A stretch of 64,000 nt of DNA, from assembly GCF_036404135.1 (NCBI RefSeq), contig NZ_DASWPE010000125.1:1-64000 (forward strand). Direction: 5' to 3'. Of this stretch, positions 24,767 to 34,063 are shown in pieces (positions within the stretch are counted from its first letter, which is position 1; every line of letters begins with the position of its first letter). The position numbers were made by a program, and so were the translations under genes. The notes beneath the pieces were generated by a model. The model did not search any database. It saw nothing but the letters and a program-made list of their open reading frames with translations, and was not told where the DNA came from. The DNA comes from Rhodopseudomonas_A sp036404135 (GTDB lineage Bacteria > Pseudomonadota > Alphaproteobacteria > Rhizobiales > Xanthobacteraceae).

Positions 24767-25543
24767 ATGGTCAACAAGGTCAAAGAAATCTGGGCGGCCG
24801 GCAAGGTTGTGGTCAACGGCTGGTTGGCGATTCCGTCGGGCTTCTCCGCCGAGGTGATGGCGCAATGCGGCTTCGACAGCGTCACCGTCGATCTGCAGCA
24901 CGGCGTGCAGGACTATCAGACGATGGTCGGCTGTTTTCAGGCGATGCAGGCGCATCCGGTGACGCCAATGGTGCGGGTGCCGTGGAACGAACCCGGCATT
25001 ATCGGCAAGGTGCTGGACGGCGGCGCCTATGGCGTGATCTGCCCGATGGTCAACAGCAAGGACGAGGCCGAGGCCTTCGTGCAGGCTTGCAAATATCCGC
25101 CGCGCGGCACCCGCAGCAACGGCCCGATCCGCGCCGGGCTGTATGGCTCGGCGGGCAACTACCAGAGCACGGCCAATGCCGAGACGCTGTGTCTTCCGAT
25201 GATCGAGACCAGGACCGCGGTCGACAACATGGAAGCCATCCTCGACGTCGAGGGCATCGCCGGGGTCTATGTCGGGCCAAGCGATCTCGGCTTCTCCTAT
25301 GGCCTGGTGCCGAAGCTCGACCGCGACGAGCCGGAAATTCTGGCGATCTACGACAGGCTGTTGAAGCAATGCGACAAGCGCGGGATCTATCCCGGCATCC
25401 ATTGTTCGGGTCCGGCCGGCGCCGCCCGCGCCATCGGCCTCGGGTTCAAGCTGGTGACGCTGCTCAACGACAGCGGCATCATGGCCACCGCGGCGAAGCA
25501 GTGGATCGGTGAAACCCGCAAGAATTCCGGCGGCAAGGCGTAG
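24767..25543 (+). CDS. HpcH/HpaI-type class II aldolase
   Basis: A 258-residue metal-dependent aldolase of the HpaI/GarL/RhmA family, which cleaves 4-hydroxy-2-oxo acids to pyruvate and an aldehyde. Characteristic parts are VTVDLQHGVQDYQ, VRVPWNEPGIIGKVLDGG, the metal-site glutamate in LPMIETRTAVDN and VYVGPSDLGFSYG. The ATG at 24767 is preceded by AGAGCGGGA. With the upstream dehydrogenase and importer it may form a catabolic unit ending in pyruvate. Confidence 0.9.
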   Translation: MVNKVKEIWAAGKVVVNGWLAIPSGFSAEVMAQCGFDSVTVDLQHGVQDYQTMVGCFQAMQAHPVTPMVRVPWNEPGIIGKVLDGGAYGVICPMVNSKDEAEAFVQACKYPPRGTRSNGPIRAGLYGSAGNYQSTANAETLCLPMIETRTAVDNMEAILDVEGIAGVYVGPSDLGFSYGLVPKLDRDEPEILAIYDRLLKQCDKRGIYPGIHCSGPAGAARAIGLGFKLVTLLNDSGIMATAAKQWIGETRKNSGGKA

Positions 25544-25681
25544 CGCTTGCGGCTGCGCGGCGCGCCTTTACGCGATCGGTGAGCAAAATCGCACGCCGCC
25601 TGGGCAGCGCTGCCCGTTGTTAAAGCTTGATCCGCGCAGGCTCCGGTGTTCTGCTCAAAAAAGCTGCTGGAGTTGCCCGCT

Positions 25682-28600
25682 TTGTCGATCTTCGTCGCCC
25701 TACACCACGTCACGCATTACAAATACGACCGTCCCATCGATCTCGGCCCGCAAACCGTGCGGTTGCGCCCGGCGCCGCACACCAGGACGCCGATCCTGAG
25801 CTATTCGCTCAAGGTCACGCCTTCGAATCACTTCGTCAATTGGCAGCAGGACCCGCAGGGCAACTGGCTGGCGCGCTTCGTGTTTCCGGAGAAGGCCACT
25901 GAGCTGAAGATCGAGGTGGATTTCTCCGCCGAGATGACGGTGATCAACCCGTTCGATTTCTTCGTCGAGCCTTATGCGGAATCCTTCCCGTTCGCTTACA
26001 CTAACGATTTGCAGATCGAACTCGCGCCCTATCTGGCGACCGAGCCGAGCGGCCCGCTGTTCGAGGCTTACCTCGCCGAGATCGCGCGCGAGGCGCCGAG
26101 CACGGTCAATTTCCTGGTCGACCTCAATGCCCGGCTGCGCGATCGCATCAATTACATCATCCGCATGGAGCCGGGCATCCAGACCCCGGAACATACGCTT
26201 GAAACCGGCGCCGGCTCGTGCCGCGACTCGGCCTGGCTGTTGATCCAGACGCTGCGCCGACTCGGCCTCGCGGCGCGGTTCGTCTCCGGCTATCTGATCC
26301 AGTTGCGCCCCGACATCGCTCCGATCGACGGCAAGGTCGAGGTCGAGAACGACTTCACCGATCTGCACGCCTGGGCCGAGGTCTATATCCCCGGCGCCGG
26401 CTGGATCGGCTTCGACGCCACCTCGGGGATGCTGGCCGGCGAGGGCCACATCCCGGTCGCCGCCACGCCGCATTATCGCTCGGCGGCGCCGATCTCCGGC
26501 ATGGCCGGCTTCGCCAATGTCGATTTCAGTTTCGAAATGAACGTCAAGCGGATCCGCGAGGTGCCGCGGATCACCAAGCCGTTCTCCGACGAAGCCTGGG
26601 CGCGGCTCGACCAGGTTGGCGAGAAGGTCGACGCCGATCTGAAAGCGCACGACGTGCGGCTGACGATGGGCGGCGAGCCGACCTTCGTGTCGATCGACGA
26701 TCTGGAATCGCCGGAATGGAATATCGCCGCGGTCGGCCCGACCAAGCGGGTGCTTGGTGACGATCTGCTGCGCCGGCTGCGCGAGCGCTTCGCGCCGGGC
26801 GGCTTGCTGCATTTTGGCCAGGGCAAATGGTATCCCGGCGAAAGCCTGCCGCGCTGGGCGTTCGGCCTGTATTGGCGCAAGGACGGCGTGCCGATCTGGA
26901 AAAATCCGGCGCTGATCGCGCCGGTCGACGGCAAGCGCCCGGTCAGGATCGCGGAGGCCCAACGCTTCGCCGTGGACACCGCCAAGCGGCTCGGCATCCA
27001 TTCCGACTACATCCTGCCGGCGTTCGAAGATCCGGCGCATTGGCTGCAGAAAGAGGCGGGGCTGCCGCCGAACGTCGATCCCAGCGATTCCAAGCTCGCC
27101 GATCCGGAAGAGCGCGCGCGGATGGCGCGGGTGTTCGACGAAGGGCTCAACGTGCCGAAAGGCTATGTGCTGCCGATCCAGCGCTGGAACGCGGAGGCCG
27201 ATCGCTGGCGCAGCGAGCGCTGGAAATTCCGCCGCGGCAATCTGTTTCTGACGCCGGGCGATTCGCCGCTCGGGCTGCGGCTGCCGATCTCGTCATTGCC
27301 GCACATTCCCGAGGACGAATTCCCCTACACCGTGGAGCAGGACCCGCTGGAGCCGCGCGATCCGTTAGCGGAGGGTGACGCCGCAGCCGCGGCCGCGGTG
27401 CGTTCGGCGAAGGAAAAGCCGAAGAAGAAGCCGGTCCCGGTGCGCACCGCGATGTCGGTCGAGATTCGCGACGGCGTGCTGTGCGCCTTCATGCCGCCGG
27501 TGGAAAAGCTGGAAGACTATCTCGAGCTGATCCGGGCGGTGGAGGCCAGCGCCGAAGACATGCAGATGCAGGTCCATGTCGAGGGCTATCCGCCGCCGTT
27601 CGATCCCCGCGTCGAGGTGATCAAGGTGACGCCCGATCCAGGGGTGATCGAGGTCAACATTCATCCTGCGGCAAACTGGCGGCAGGCGGTGGAGACCACC
27701 TTCGGGCTCTATGAGGAGGCCGCCAAGGTCCGGCTCGGCGCCAACCGCTTCCTGATCGACGGCCGCCACACCGGCACCGGCGGCGGCAACCACGTCGTGG
27801 TCGGCGGCGGCTCGCCTTCCGATTCGCCGTTCCTGCGCCGCCCCGATTTGCTGAAGAGCTTCGTGCTGTATTGGCAGCGGCATCCGTCACTGTCCTACCT
27901 GTTCTCCGGGATGTTCATCGGCCCGACCAGCCAGGCGCCGCGGATCGACGAGGCGAGGCACGACGGGCTCTACGAACTCGAGATCGCGATCGCGCATGTG
28001 CCGCTGCCCGGCGTCGAGGCGCCGCTATGGCTGGTCGACCGGCTGTTCCGCAACATCCTGGTCGACATCACCGGCAATACGCACCGCGCCGAGATCTGCA
28101 TCGACAAGCTGTATTCGCCGGACAGTGCCACCGGCCGGCTCGGCCTGGTGGAATTCCGCGCGCTGGAGATGCCGCCGGACCCGCGGATGAGTCTGGCGCA
28201 GCAATTGCTGATCCGCGCGCTGGTCGCCAAACTGTGGCGCGAGCCCTTGGACGGCAAATTCGTGCGCTGGGGCACCACGCTGCACGACCGCTTCATGCTG
28301 CCTTACTATCTGTGGGAGGATTTCAAGGGCGTGCTCGCCGAGCTCGGTGAATCCGGCTACGCTTTCTCGCCGGAATGGTTCGAGGCGCAGCTTGAATTCC
28401 GCTTTCCGGTGTTCGGCAGCGTCAGCCATGGCGGCGTCTCGCTGGAGGTGCGCCAGGCGCTGGAGCCGTGGCACGTGATGGGCGAGGAAGGCTCGGCCGG
28501 CGGCACCGTGCGTTACGTCGATTCCTCGGTCGAGCGGTTGCAACTGAAGACCGAAGGTTTTGTCGAGGGCCGCCATGTCGTCACCTGCAACGGCCGCAGG

Positions 28601-28951
28601 CTGCCGATGACGCCGACCGGGCGCTCCGGCGAGGCGGTGGCGGCGGTGCGGTTCAAGGCCTGGCAGCCGGCGTCGGGGCTGCATCCGACGATTCCGGTGC
28701 ATACGCCTTTGGTGTTCGACATCGTCGACAGCTGGAACGGCCGTTCGCTCGGCGGCTGCGTCTACCACGTCGCCCATCCGGGCGGGCGCTCCTACGAGAC
28801 CAAGCCGGTCAACTCCTATGAAGCCGAGGCGCGGCGGTTGGCGCGGTTTCAGGACCACGGCCACACCCCGGGCAAGATCGACCCGCCGCGCGAGGAGCGC
28901 AGCCTGGAGTTTCCGCTCACCCTCGATCTGCGGACGCCGCTGCCGCATTAG
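25682..28951 (+). CDS. Transglutaminase-DUF2126 protein
   Basis: A 1089-residue protein with an N-terminal bacterial transglutaminase/protease-like domain (residues 1-300) and a long DUF2126 domain. The papain-like triad is seen: Cys180 in GSCRDSAW, His229 in DLHAWAEV and Asp245 in GFDATSG. DUF2126 holds LTMGGEPTFVSID, FGQGKWYPGE and RHTGTGGGNHVVVGG, which look like an amidoligase (glutamine-synthetase-like) nucleotide site. The best start is TTG at 25682, which begins with the family N-terminus SIFVALHHVTHYKYDR and has GGAG 9 bases upstream. No signal peptide is seen. It is the first gene of the ATP-grasp/alpha-E/transglutaminase cluster; both peptide-bond forming and cutting activities are predicted. 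Confidence 0.88.
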   Translation: MSIFVALHHVTHYKYDRPIDLGPQTVRLRPAPHTRTPILSYSLKVTPSNHFVNWQQDPQGNWLARFVFPEKATELKIEVDFSAEMTVINPFDFFVEPYAESFPFAYTNDLQIELAPYLATEPSGPLFEAYLAEIAREAPSTVNFLVDLNARLRDRINYIIRMEPGIQTPEHTLETGAGSCRDSAWLLIQTLRRLGLAARFVSGYLIQLRPDIAPIDGKVEVENDFTDLHAWAEVYIPGAGWIGFDATSGMLAGEGHIPVAATPHYRSAAPISGMAGFANVDFSFEMNVKRIREVPRITKPFSDEAWARLDQVGEKVDADLKAHDVRLTMGGEPTFVSIDDLESPEWNIAAVGPTKRVLGDDLLRRLRERFAPGGLLHFGQGKWYPGESLPRWAFGLYWRKDGVPIWKNPALIAPVDGKRPVRIAEAQRFAVDTAKRLGIHSDYILPAFEDPAHWLQKEAGLPPNVDPSDSKLADPEERARMARVFDEGLNVPKGYVLPIQRWNAEADRWRSERWKFRRGNLFLTPGDSPLGLRLPISSLPHIPEDEFPYTVEQDPLEPRDPLAEGDAAAAAAVRSAKEKPKKKPVPVRTAMSVEIRDGVLCAFMPPVEKLEDYLELIRAVEASAEDMQMQVHVEGYPPPFDPRVEVIKVTPDPGVIEVNIHPAANWRQAVETTFGLYEEAAKVRLGANRFLIDGRHTGTGGGNHVVVGGGSPSDSPFLRRPDLLKSFVLYWQRHPSLSYLFSGMFIGPTSQAPRIDEARHDGLYELEIAIAHVPLPGVEAPLWLVDRLFRNILVDITGNTHRAEICIDKLYSPDSATGRLGLVEFRALEMPPDPRMSLAQQLLIRALVAKLWREPLDGKFVRWGTTLHDRFMLPYYLWEDFKGVLAELGESGYAFSPEWFEAQLEFRFPVFGSVSHGGVSLEVRQALEPWHVMGEEGSAGGTVRYVDSSVERLQLKTEGFVEGRHVVTCNGRRLPMTPTGRSGEAVAAVRFKAWQPASGLHPTIPVHTPLVFDIVDSWNGRSLGGCVYHVAHPGGRSYETKPVNSYEAEARRLARFQDHGHTPGKIDPPREERSLEFPLTLDLRTPLPH

Positions 28952-29096
28952 CGCATGATCCGAAAGCCGAAGCAGGATGACGGTTTGAAGAAACCTCGTA
29001 CAGCTCTGGCCTAGTTCAATTGTTCTCTTGACCGGCCGCTGCGCAAACGAGAACGTCTCTCGCAACTTCAGCGCGCACGAGTCAGGAGACCAGGTC

Positions 29097-31598
29097 ATGG
29101 CGGAATCCGCCGCCCACGGCAGCAAGGCGCGCCCGCGCGACCGCAAGGTCGCGCAGTGGACCCGCGATTACGTGCGGCTGCCCGGCATTCCTGACGAGTT
29201 CATCACCCCGGACGGTGCGCCGCGCGAGGTCTGGAGCCGGTTCTTCGATTATTTCGCGAGTCTGACGCCGCCGGAGATCGCGCGGCGGTTCGGCGCCGCC
29301 GACCGGCATCTGCGCGAAGCCGGGGTGTCGTATCGCGCGCCCGGCGAAACCAGCGAGCGCGCCTGGCCGCTCAGCCACGTGCCGTTGTTGATCGACGAGG
29401 TCGAGTGGCAGCAGATCGCCGCCGGCATCGCCCAGCGCGCCACGCTGCTGGAAAGCGTGCTGACCGATTTGTACGGCGACGGCCGGCTGGTGGCCGACGG
29501 CGCGGTGCCGGCGGCGGCGATCGCCGGCAGCGCCGAATATCTGCGCTCGGTGTGCGGCATCAAGCCGCCCGGCGGGCGCTATCTCAATCTTTATGCCGCC
29601 GATATCGGCCGCGGCCCGGATGGCCGCTGGTGGGTGCTCGGCGATCGCACCCAGGCGCCGTCCGGCATGGGCTATGCGCTGGAAAACCGCCTGGTGCTGT
29701 CGCGCGCCTTCGCCGATCTGTACAAATCGATGAATGCCGAGCGGGTGGCGCCGTTCTTCGAGGCGTTCCGCGACCATCTGCGCGCCAGCGCCGACCGCGA
29801 CGAGCCGCGGATCGGCGTATTGACGCCGGGCCGCTTCAGCGAAACCTATTTCGAACACGCCACCTTGGCGCGCTATCTCGGCTTCCTGCTGGTGGAAGGC
29901 GACGATCTCGCGGTGTCCGGCGACCGCATTCATATCCGCACCGTCGCCGGGCTGAAGCGGCTCGACGTGCTGCTGCGGCGGGTGGATTCCAACTCGCTCG
30001 ATCCGCTCGAACTCGACGCCGCCTCGCAGCTCGGCGTGCCAGGACTGATCGACGTGATCCGCAAGGGCGGCGTGGTGGTCGCCAACATGCCGGGCTCCGG
30101 CGTGATCGAATCCCGCGCGCTATTGGGATTTTTGCCGAGCCTGTCGCGCCGGCTGCTCGGCGAAGAGCTGAAAATGCCGCATATCGCCACCTGGTGGTGC
30201 GGCCAGAAGAACGCCCGCGAGGAAGTGTTGGCGCGGCTCGACGATTTCGCCATCGAAGGCGCCTATGGCGGCGCGGTGCCGGGCTTCCCCGGTCCCGGGC
30301 CGGTGCTCGCCGGCAATCTGTCCGCGGCCGAGCGCGACCGGCTGCGCAGCGCGATCGGCAACCGCGGCATCGATTATGTCGGCCAGGAGCTGGTCAGCCT
30401 GTCGACCACCCCGGTGTGGGACAATGGCAAGCTGGCGCCGCGGCCGTTCGTGCTGCGGGTGTTCGCCGCCGCCACCGCCGACGGCTGGACGGTGATGCCC
30501 GGCGGGTTCTGCCGGATCGCCGAGCGGCTGGATTCCCGCGCGGTGTCGATGGGGCAGGGCGCACGCGCCGCCGACGTCTGGGTGGTGTCGGAGAAGGCGG
30601 TCACCGCCTCGACGCTGCTGCCGACCGTCGACATGGTGCGGATCAAGCGGATCACCGGCTGGGTGCCGAGCCGCGCCGCCGACAATCTGTTCTGGCTCGG
30701 CCGTTACCTGGAGCGCGCCGAGGGCACGCTGCGACTGGTGCGCGCACTCAGCGTGCCGCAGCGCGATCCCGGCAAGGGTCCGCAGCATCATTCGCTGGAG
30801 CGGATCCAGCGGCTGCTGGTGACTTGGGGTGCGACCGCCTTGGGTGCCCGCGCCAATCCCTCGAAGATCGCCGCCGAGGCATTGCAGAACGACAAGGAAT
30901 TCGGCTCGGCGTTGTCTTTGGTACGCGCCGCGCAGCGCAATGCCGCGTCCTTGCGCGAGCGGCTGTCGCCGGACGCCTGGCAGGTCATCACCCAGATGGC
31001 GGAGCGGCTGGCGCAGCCGGTGGAGGACGACGACGGCGTGGTCAGCGCCGCCGACCTGACGCTGCAGGAGCTGGCGAGCTTCGCCGGCCTCGCCCAGGAG
31101 AACATGAACCGCGCCGCCGGCTGGCGCTTCCTGAAGATGGGCCGCCGTATCGAGCGCGCCATCAATACCACGCGGTTTGCGCGACAATTCGCCTATGACG
31201 AGGCCAGCGCCGAAGATCTCGATATCCTGCTGACGCTGGTGGACTGCCAGATCACCTATCGGTCGCGCTATCTGGTCGGCGCGCTGCTGCCGCCGGTGCG
31301 CGATCTGGTGGTGCTCGATCCCTACAATCCGCGCTCGGTCGCGTTCCAGGTGCAGGAGCTCAACGACCACATCGCCAGCCTGCCGCCGCTGCGCGCTGGC
31401 GGGTTGATCGAGCGGCCGCAGCGGCTTGCGGTGGCGCTTCAGGCGGACATGATCACCGCGGAGGCGGCGACGCTCGACGGCAAAGCGCTGTTTGCGTTGG
31501 AGCAGGATCTGCTACAACTGGCCGACGCGATCGGCTCGCGCTACTTCCCGCATGGCGCCAGCGCGATGCGGCCGGAGAAGCTGATGGGGCTGGCGTGA
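29097..31598 (+). CDS. Circularly permuted ATP-grasp and alpha-E domain fusion protein
   Basis: An 833-residue protein. Residues 1-480 are a circularly permuted ATP-grasp (formerly DUF404/DUF407) with GVSYRAPGETSERAWPLSHVP, YAADIGRGPDGRWWVLGDRTQAPSG and KRLDVLLRRVDSNSLDPLEL. Residues 520-833 are an alpha-E domain (formerly DUF403) starting near AADNLFWLGRYLERAEGTLRL and ending HGASAMRPEKLMGLA. In many genomes these are two genes. The ATG at 29097 follows AGGAG. The ATP-grasp half is predicted to ligate an amine to a carboxylate; the helical alpha-E half may be a partner or substrate holder. The next gene overlaps by GTGA. Confidence 0.88.
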   Translation: MAESAAHGSKARPRDRKVAQWTRDYVRLPGIPDEFITPDGAPREVWSRFFDYFASLTPPEIARRFGAADRHLREAGVSYRAPGETSERAWPLSHVPLLIDEVEWQQIAAGIAQRATLLESVLTDLYGDGRLVADGAVPAAAIAGSAEYLRSVCGIKPPGGRYLNLYAADIGRGPDGRWWVLGDRTQAPSGMGYALENRLVLSRAFADLYKSMNAERVAPFFEAFRDHLRASADRDEPRIGVLTPGRFSETYFEHATLARYLGFLLVEGDDLAVSGDRIHIRTVAGLKRLDVLLRRVDSNSLDPLELDAASQLGVPGLIDVIRKGGVVVANMPGSGVIESRALLGFLPSLSRRLLGEELKMPHIATWWCGQKNAREEVLARLDDFAIEGAYGGAVPGFPGPGPVLAGNLSAAERDRLRSAIGNRGIDYVGQELVSLSTTPVWDNGKLAPRPFVLRVFAAATADGWTVMPGGFCRIAERLDSRAVSMGQGARAADVWVVSEKAVTASTLLPTVDMVRIKRITGWVPSRAADNLFWLGRYLERAEGTLRLVRALSVPQRDPGKGPQHHSLERIQRLLVTWGATALGARANPSKIAAEALQNDKEFGSALSLVRAAQRNAASLRERLSPDAWQVITQMAERLAQPVEDDDGVVSAADLTLQELASFAGLAQENMNRAAGWRFLKMGRRIERAINTTRFARQFAYDEASAEDLDILLTLVDCQITYRSRYLVGALLPPVRDLVVLDPYNPRSVAFQVQELNDHIASLPPLRAGGLIERPQRLAVALQADMITAEAATLDGKALFALEQDLLQLADAIGSRYFPHGASAMRPEKLMGLA

Positions 31599-32473
31599 TC
31601 TACGATATCCGGCACCTCACCACCTATAGTTACGGCAGCGCGGTGACCTACGCGCGTTGTTCGCTGCGGCTGAAGCCGGTCAATGGCGACGGCCAGCAAC
31701 TGATCTCGCACAGCGTGGAGATCAGGCCGCGGCCGATCAATCGCGCAAGCCGGCTGGATTTCTTCGGCACCGATACCGAAAGCGTGCTGATCGAAACCGC
31801 GCATCGCGTGCTGCGCATCGACTCCCGGTCGCGGGTCGAGGTCAACCGCGAGGCGCGTAGTCGCTCTGCCGACAGTCCGGCATGGGAAGACGTGCGCGAA
31901 GCCGCCTTTGCCTCGCCGAGCCTCGTCGCCGGCTCGCCGATCGGCTACGTGTTCGCCAGTCCGCTGGCGCCGATTGAACAGCCGGTCACCGACTACGCGG
32001 CGGCGAGTTTTTCCCGCGGCGAAGGGATTTTGCGCGGCGCGGTCGATCTGATGCATCGGATCCGCACCGGCTTCAAATATGATCCGAAGGCCACCGAGAT
32101 TTCCACCCCACTGAAGGAAGTGTTCGAGAAGCGCCACGGCGTCTGCCAGGATTTTGCCCATGTGATGATCGCTGGGCTGCGCGGGCTCGGGCTGCCGGCC
32201 GCCTATGTCAGCGGCTATCTGCGCACCTATCCGCCGGCCGGCCAGCCGCGGCTGCAAGGCGCCGACGCCACCCACGCCTGGGTCGCGGTGTGGTGCGGCG
32301 AGCCGATCGGTTGGGTCGGCTTCGATCCGACCAACGACATTCTGGTCGAGAACGATCACATCGTGCTGGCGCAGGGCCGCGATTTTTCCGACGTCTCGCC
32401 GGTCGACGGGGTGATCGTCGGATCGCGGCGGCAGAAGCTCGGGGTCGCCGTCGACGTCGTGCCGGTCGAATGA
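31595..32473 (+). CDS. Bacterial transglutaminase-like cysteine protease
   Basis: A 292-residue stand-alone transglutaminase-like protein with an N-terminal beta domain (IYDIRHLTTYSYGSAVTYARC) and a catalytic domain with Cys184 in HGVCQDFAH, His227 in DATHAWVAV and Asp244 in GFDPTND. It starts at GTG 31595 and overlaps the ATP-grasp gene by four bases, so translation is coupled. It could hydrolyse or transfer the amide bonds made by the ATP-grasp partner. The C-terminus is short and lacks a membrane segment. Confidence 0.92.
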   Translation: MIYDIRHLTTYSYGSAVTYARCSLRLKPVNGDGQQLISHSVEIRPRPINRASRLDFFGTDTESVLIETAHRVLRIDSRSRVEVNREARSRSADSPAWEDVREAAFASPSLVAGSPIGYVFASPLAPIEQPVTDYAAASFSRGEGILRGAVDLMHRIRTGFKYDPKATEISTPLKEVFEKRHGVCQDFAHVMIAGLRGLGLPAAYVSGYLRTYPPAGQPRLQGADATHAWVAVWCGEPIGWVGFDPTNDILVENDHIVLAQGRDFSDVSPVDGVIVGSRRQKLGVAVDVVPVE

Positions 32474-33666
32474 GCAAAGCGGGCGGCGCGGCGGCGTACG
32501 ACGTGATCATCCTCGGCGCCGGCGCCGCGGGGCTGATGTGCGCTGGCATCGCCGCCAAGCGCGGCCGCTCGGTGCTGGTGATCGAGCAGGGCCAGCATCC
32601 GGGCGAAAAGATCCGGATTTCCGGCGGCGGCCGCTGCAACTTCACCAATCTGCACACCACGCCGGCGAATTTCCAATCGCAGAATCCGCGGTTCTGCCGA
32701 TCGGCGTTGAGCAGCTACACCCAGCACGATTTCATCGCGCTGGTTGAAAAACACGGCATCGCCTATCACGAGAAGACCCGCGGTCAATTGTTCTGCGACG
32801 GCTCGGCCAAGCAGATCATCGACCTGCTGCTGGCCGAAATGCGTGCCGGCGGGGCGCAAATCCGCTGCGGAATTCGCAGCCCACAGATTGCGAAGACCGC
32901 GGATGGTTTCACGCTCACGACCGATCACGGCCGGGTTTGTAGCCGCGCGCTGGCGATTGCCACTGGGGGGCCGTCGATCCCGAAGATCGGCGCCTCCGGC
33001 TTCGGCTACAAGGTGGCCGAACAATTCGGGCTTAGCATCGTGCCGCCGCGCGCCGCCTTGGTGCCGCTGACTTTCGCCCCGGCCGAACTCGCTCAATTCA
33101 CCGAGCTCTCCGGCATCGCGGTCGACGCGGTGGTGAGTTGCGGCAAGACCAGATTCGACGAGGCGCTGCTGTTCACCCATCGCGGCCTGAGCGGGCCGGC
33201 GATCTTGCAAATCTCGTCCTATTGGCGCGACGGCGAGGAGATCGCGATCGACCTGGCGCCCGGCATCGACGTGCTTGCGGCCCTGAAAGCGGCGCGCCGC
33301 GTGCACCCGCGGCAGGAATTGGCGGCGGCGCTGGGCTCCCTGTTGCCGAAGCGGCTGGCGCAGGCGATCGCCGAGCGGCAGCAGCCGCCGGCGCGGATCG
33401 CCGACTGTTCCGACAAGGCGCTGGCGGCCGCCGCGGCCGACGTCAAGCAATGGCGGGTCAAGCCGAACGGCACCGAAGGCTACCGCACCGCCGAGGTGAC
33501 GCTGGGCGGCGTCGATACCAGCGCGCTGTCGTCGAAGACGTTCGAAGCCCGCGCGGTGCCTGGCTTGTACTTCATCGGCGAAGTTGTCGACGTCACCGGC
33601 CAGCTCGGCGGCTTCAACCTCCAATGGGCCTGGTCGTCGGGCGCCGCCGCCGGCCGCGCGGTGTAG
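32470..33666 (+). CDS. HI0933-like NAD(P)/FAD-dependent oxidoreductase
   Basis: A 398-residue flavoprotein of the YhiN/HI0933 family. The FAD-binding fold is at the N-terminus (VIILGAGAAGLMCAG), with GEKIRISGGGRCNFTN next, a central LLFTHRGLSGPAILQ and the C-terminal LYFIGEVVDVTGQLGGFN, all diagnostic. The ATGA overlap with the transglutaminase gene links it to the cluster, although this family is widespread and usually not linked. Substrate unknown. Confidence 0.92.
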   Translation: MSKAGGAAAYDVIILGAGAAGLMCAGIAAKRGRSVLVIEQGQHPGEKIRISGGGRCNFTNLHTTPANFQSQNPRFCRSALSSYTQHDFIALVEKHGIAYHEKTRGQLFCDGSAKQIIDLLLAEMRAGGAQIRCGIRSPQIAKTADGFTLTTDHGRVCSRALAIATGGPSIPKIGASGFGYKVAEQFGLSIVPPRAALVPLTFAPAELAQFTELSGIAVDAVVSCGKTRFDEALLFTHRGLSGPAILQISSYWRDGEEIAIDLAPGIDVLAALKAARRVHPRQELAAALGSLLPKRLAQAIAERQQPPARIADCSDKALAAAAADVKQWRVKPNGTEGYRTAEVTLGGVDTSALSSKTFEARAVPGLYFIGEVVDVTGQLGGFNLQWAWSSGAAAGRAV

Positions 33667-33736
33667 TTGGCGCGGTCGCGGTAATTGCGATCCGTCTGAC
33701 CCTCGTTCCGTTCTCTGCACCTCACAAAGACCCTCG

Positions 33737-33871
33737 GTCATTCCGGGGCGCGAGCAGCTTTGGTTGCGAGTGAACCCGGAATCTCGCAACAGGCAGCCGC
33801 AGCGCGTCGTCGCGTCGCAAGATTCCGGGTTCGCTTGCGGCTATCGCCTCTCGCGCCCCGGAATGACGACC
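33737..33871. repeat. Dispersed palindromic repeat, family C, complete copy
   Basis: GTCATTCCGGGGCGCGAG at left and CTCGCGCCCCGGAATGAC at right are exact inverses. Inside are a second pair, AACCCGGAATCT and AGATTCCGGGTT. The half copy at 19788 shares the left arm. The rest of the gap up to about 34060 shows no gene and should hold the promoter of the Cache protein gene. Confidence 0.85.
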
Positions 33872-34063
33872 TTTGTTTGTATCGGGCGCATCGAATGATC
33901 CGGCCTGGAGTCACCGCAAGAAAGCGCAAACTGATCGATCAGTTGCTATTACCTAGGGTTTATACCAGTCCTGCTTTAACGCCTGATTGGTGTTCTTGTG
34001 AAAGTCTATGGCCGAGCGTGGCGGTGCGAACCGCCGCTGCATGAGTCATGGAGAATGAATGTG

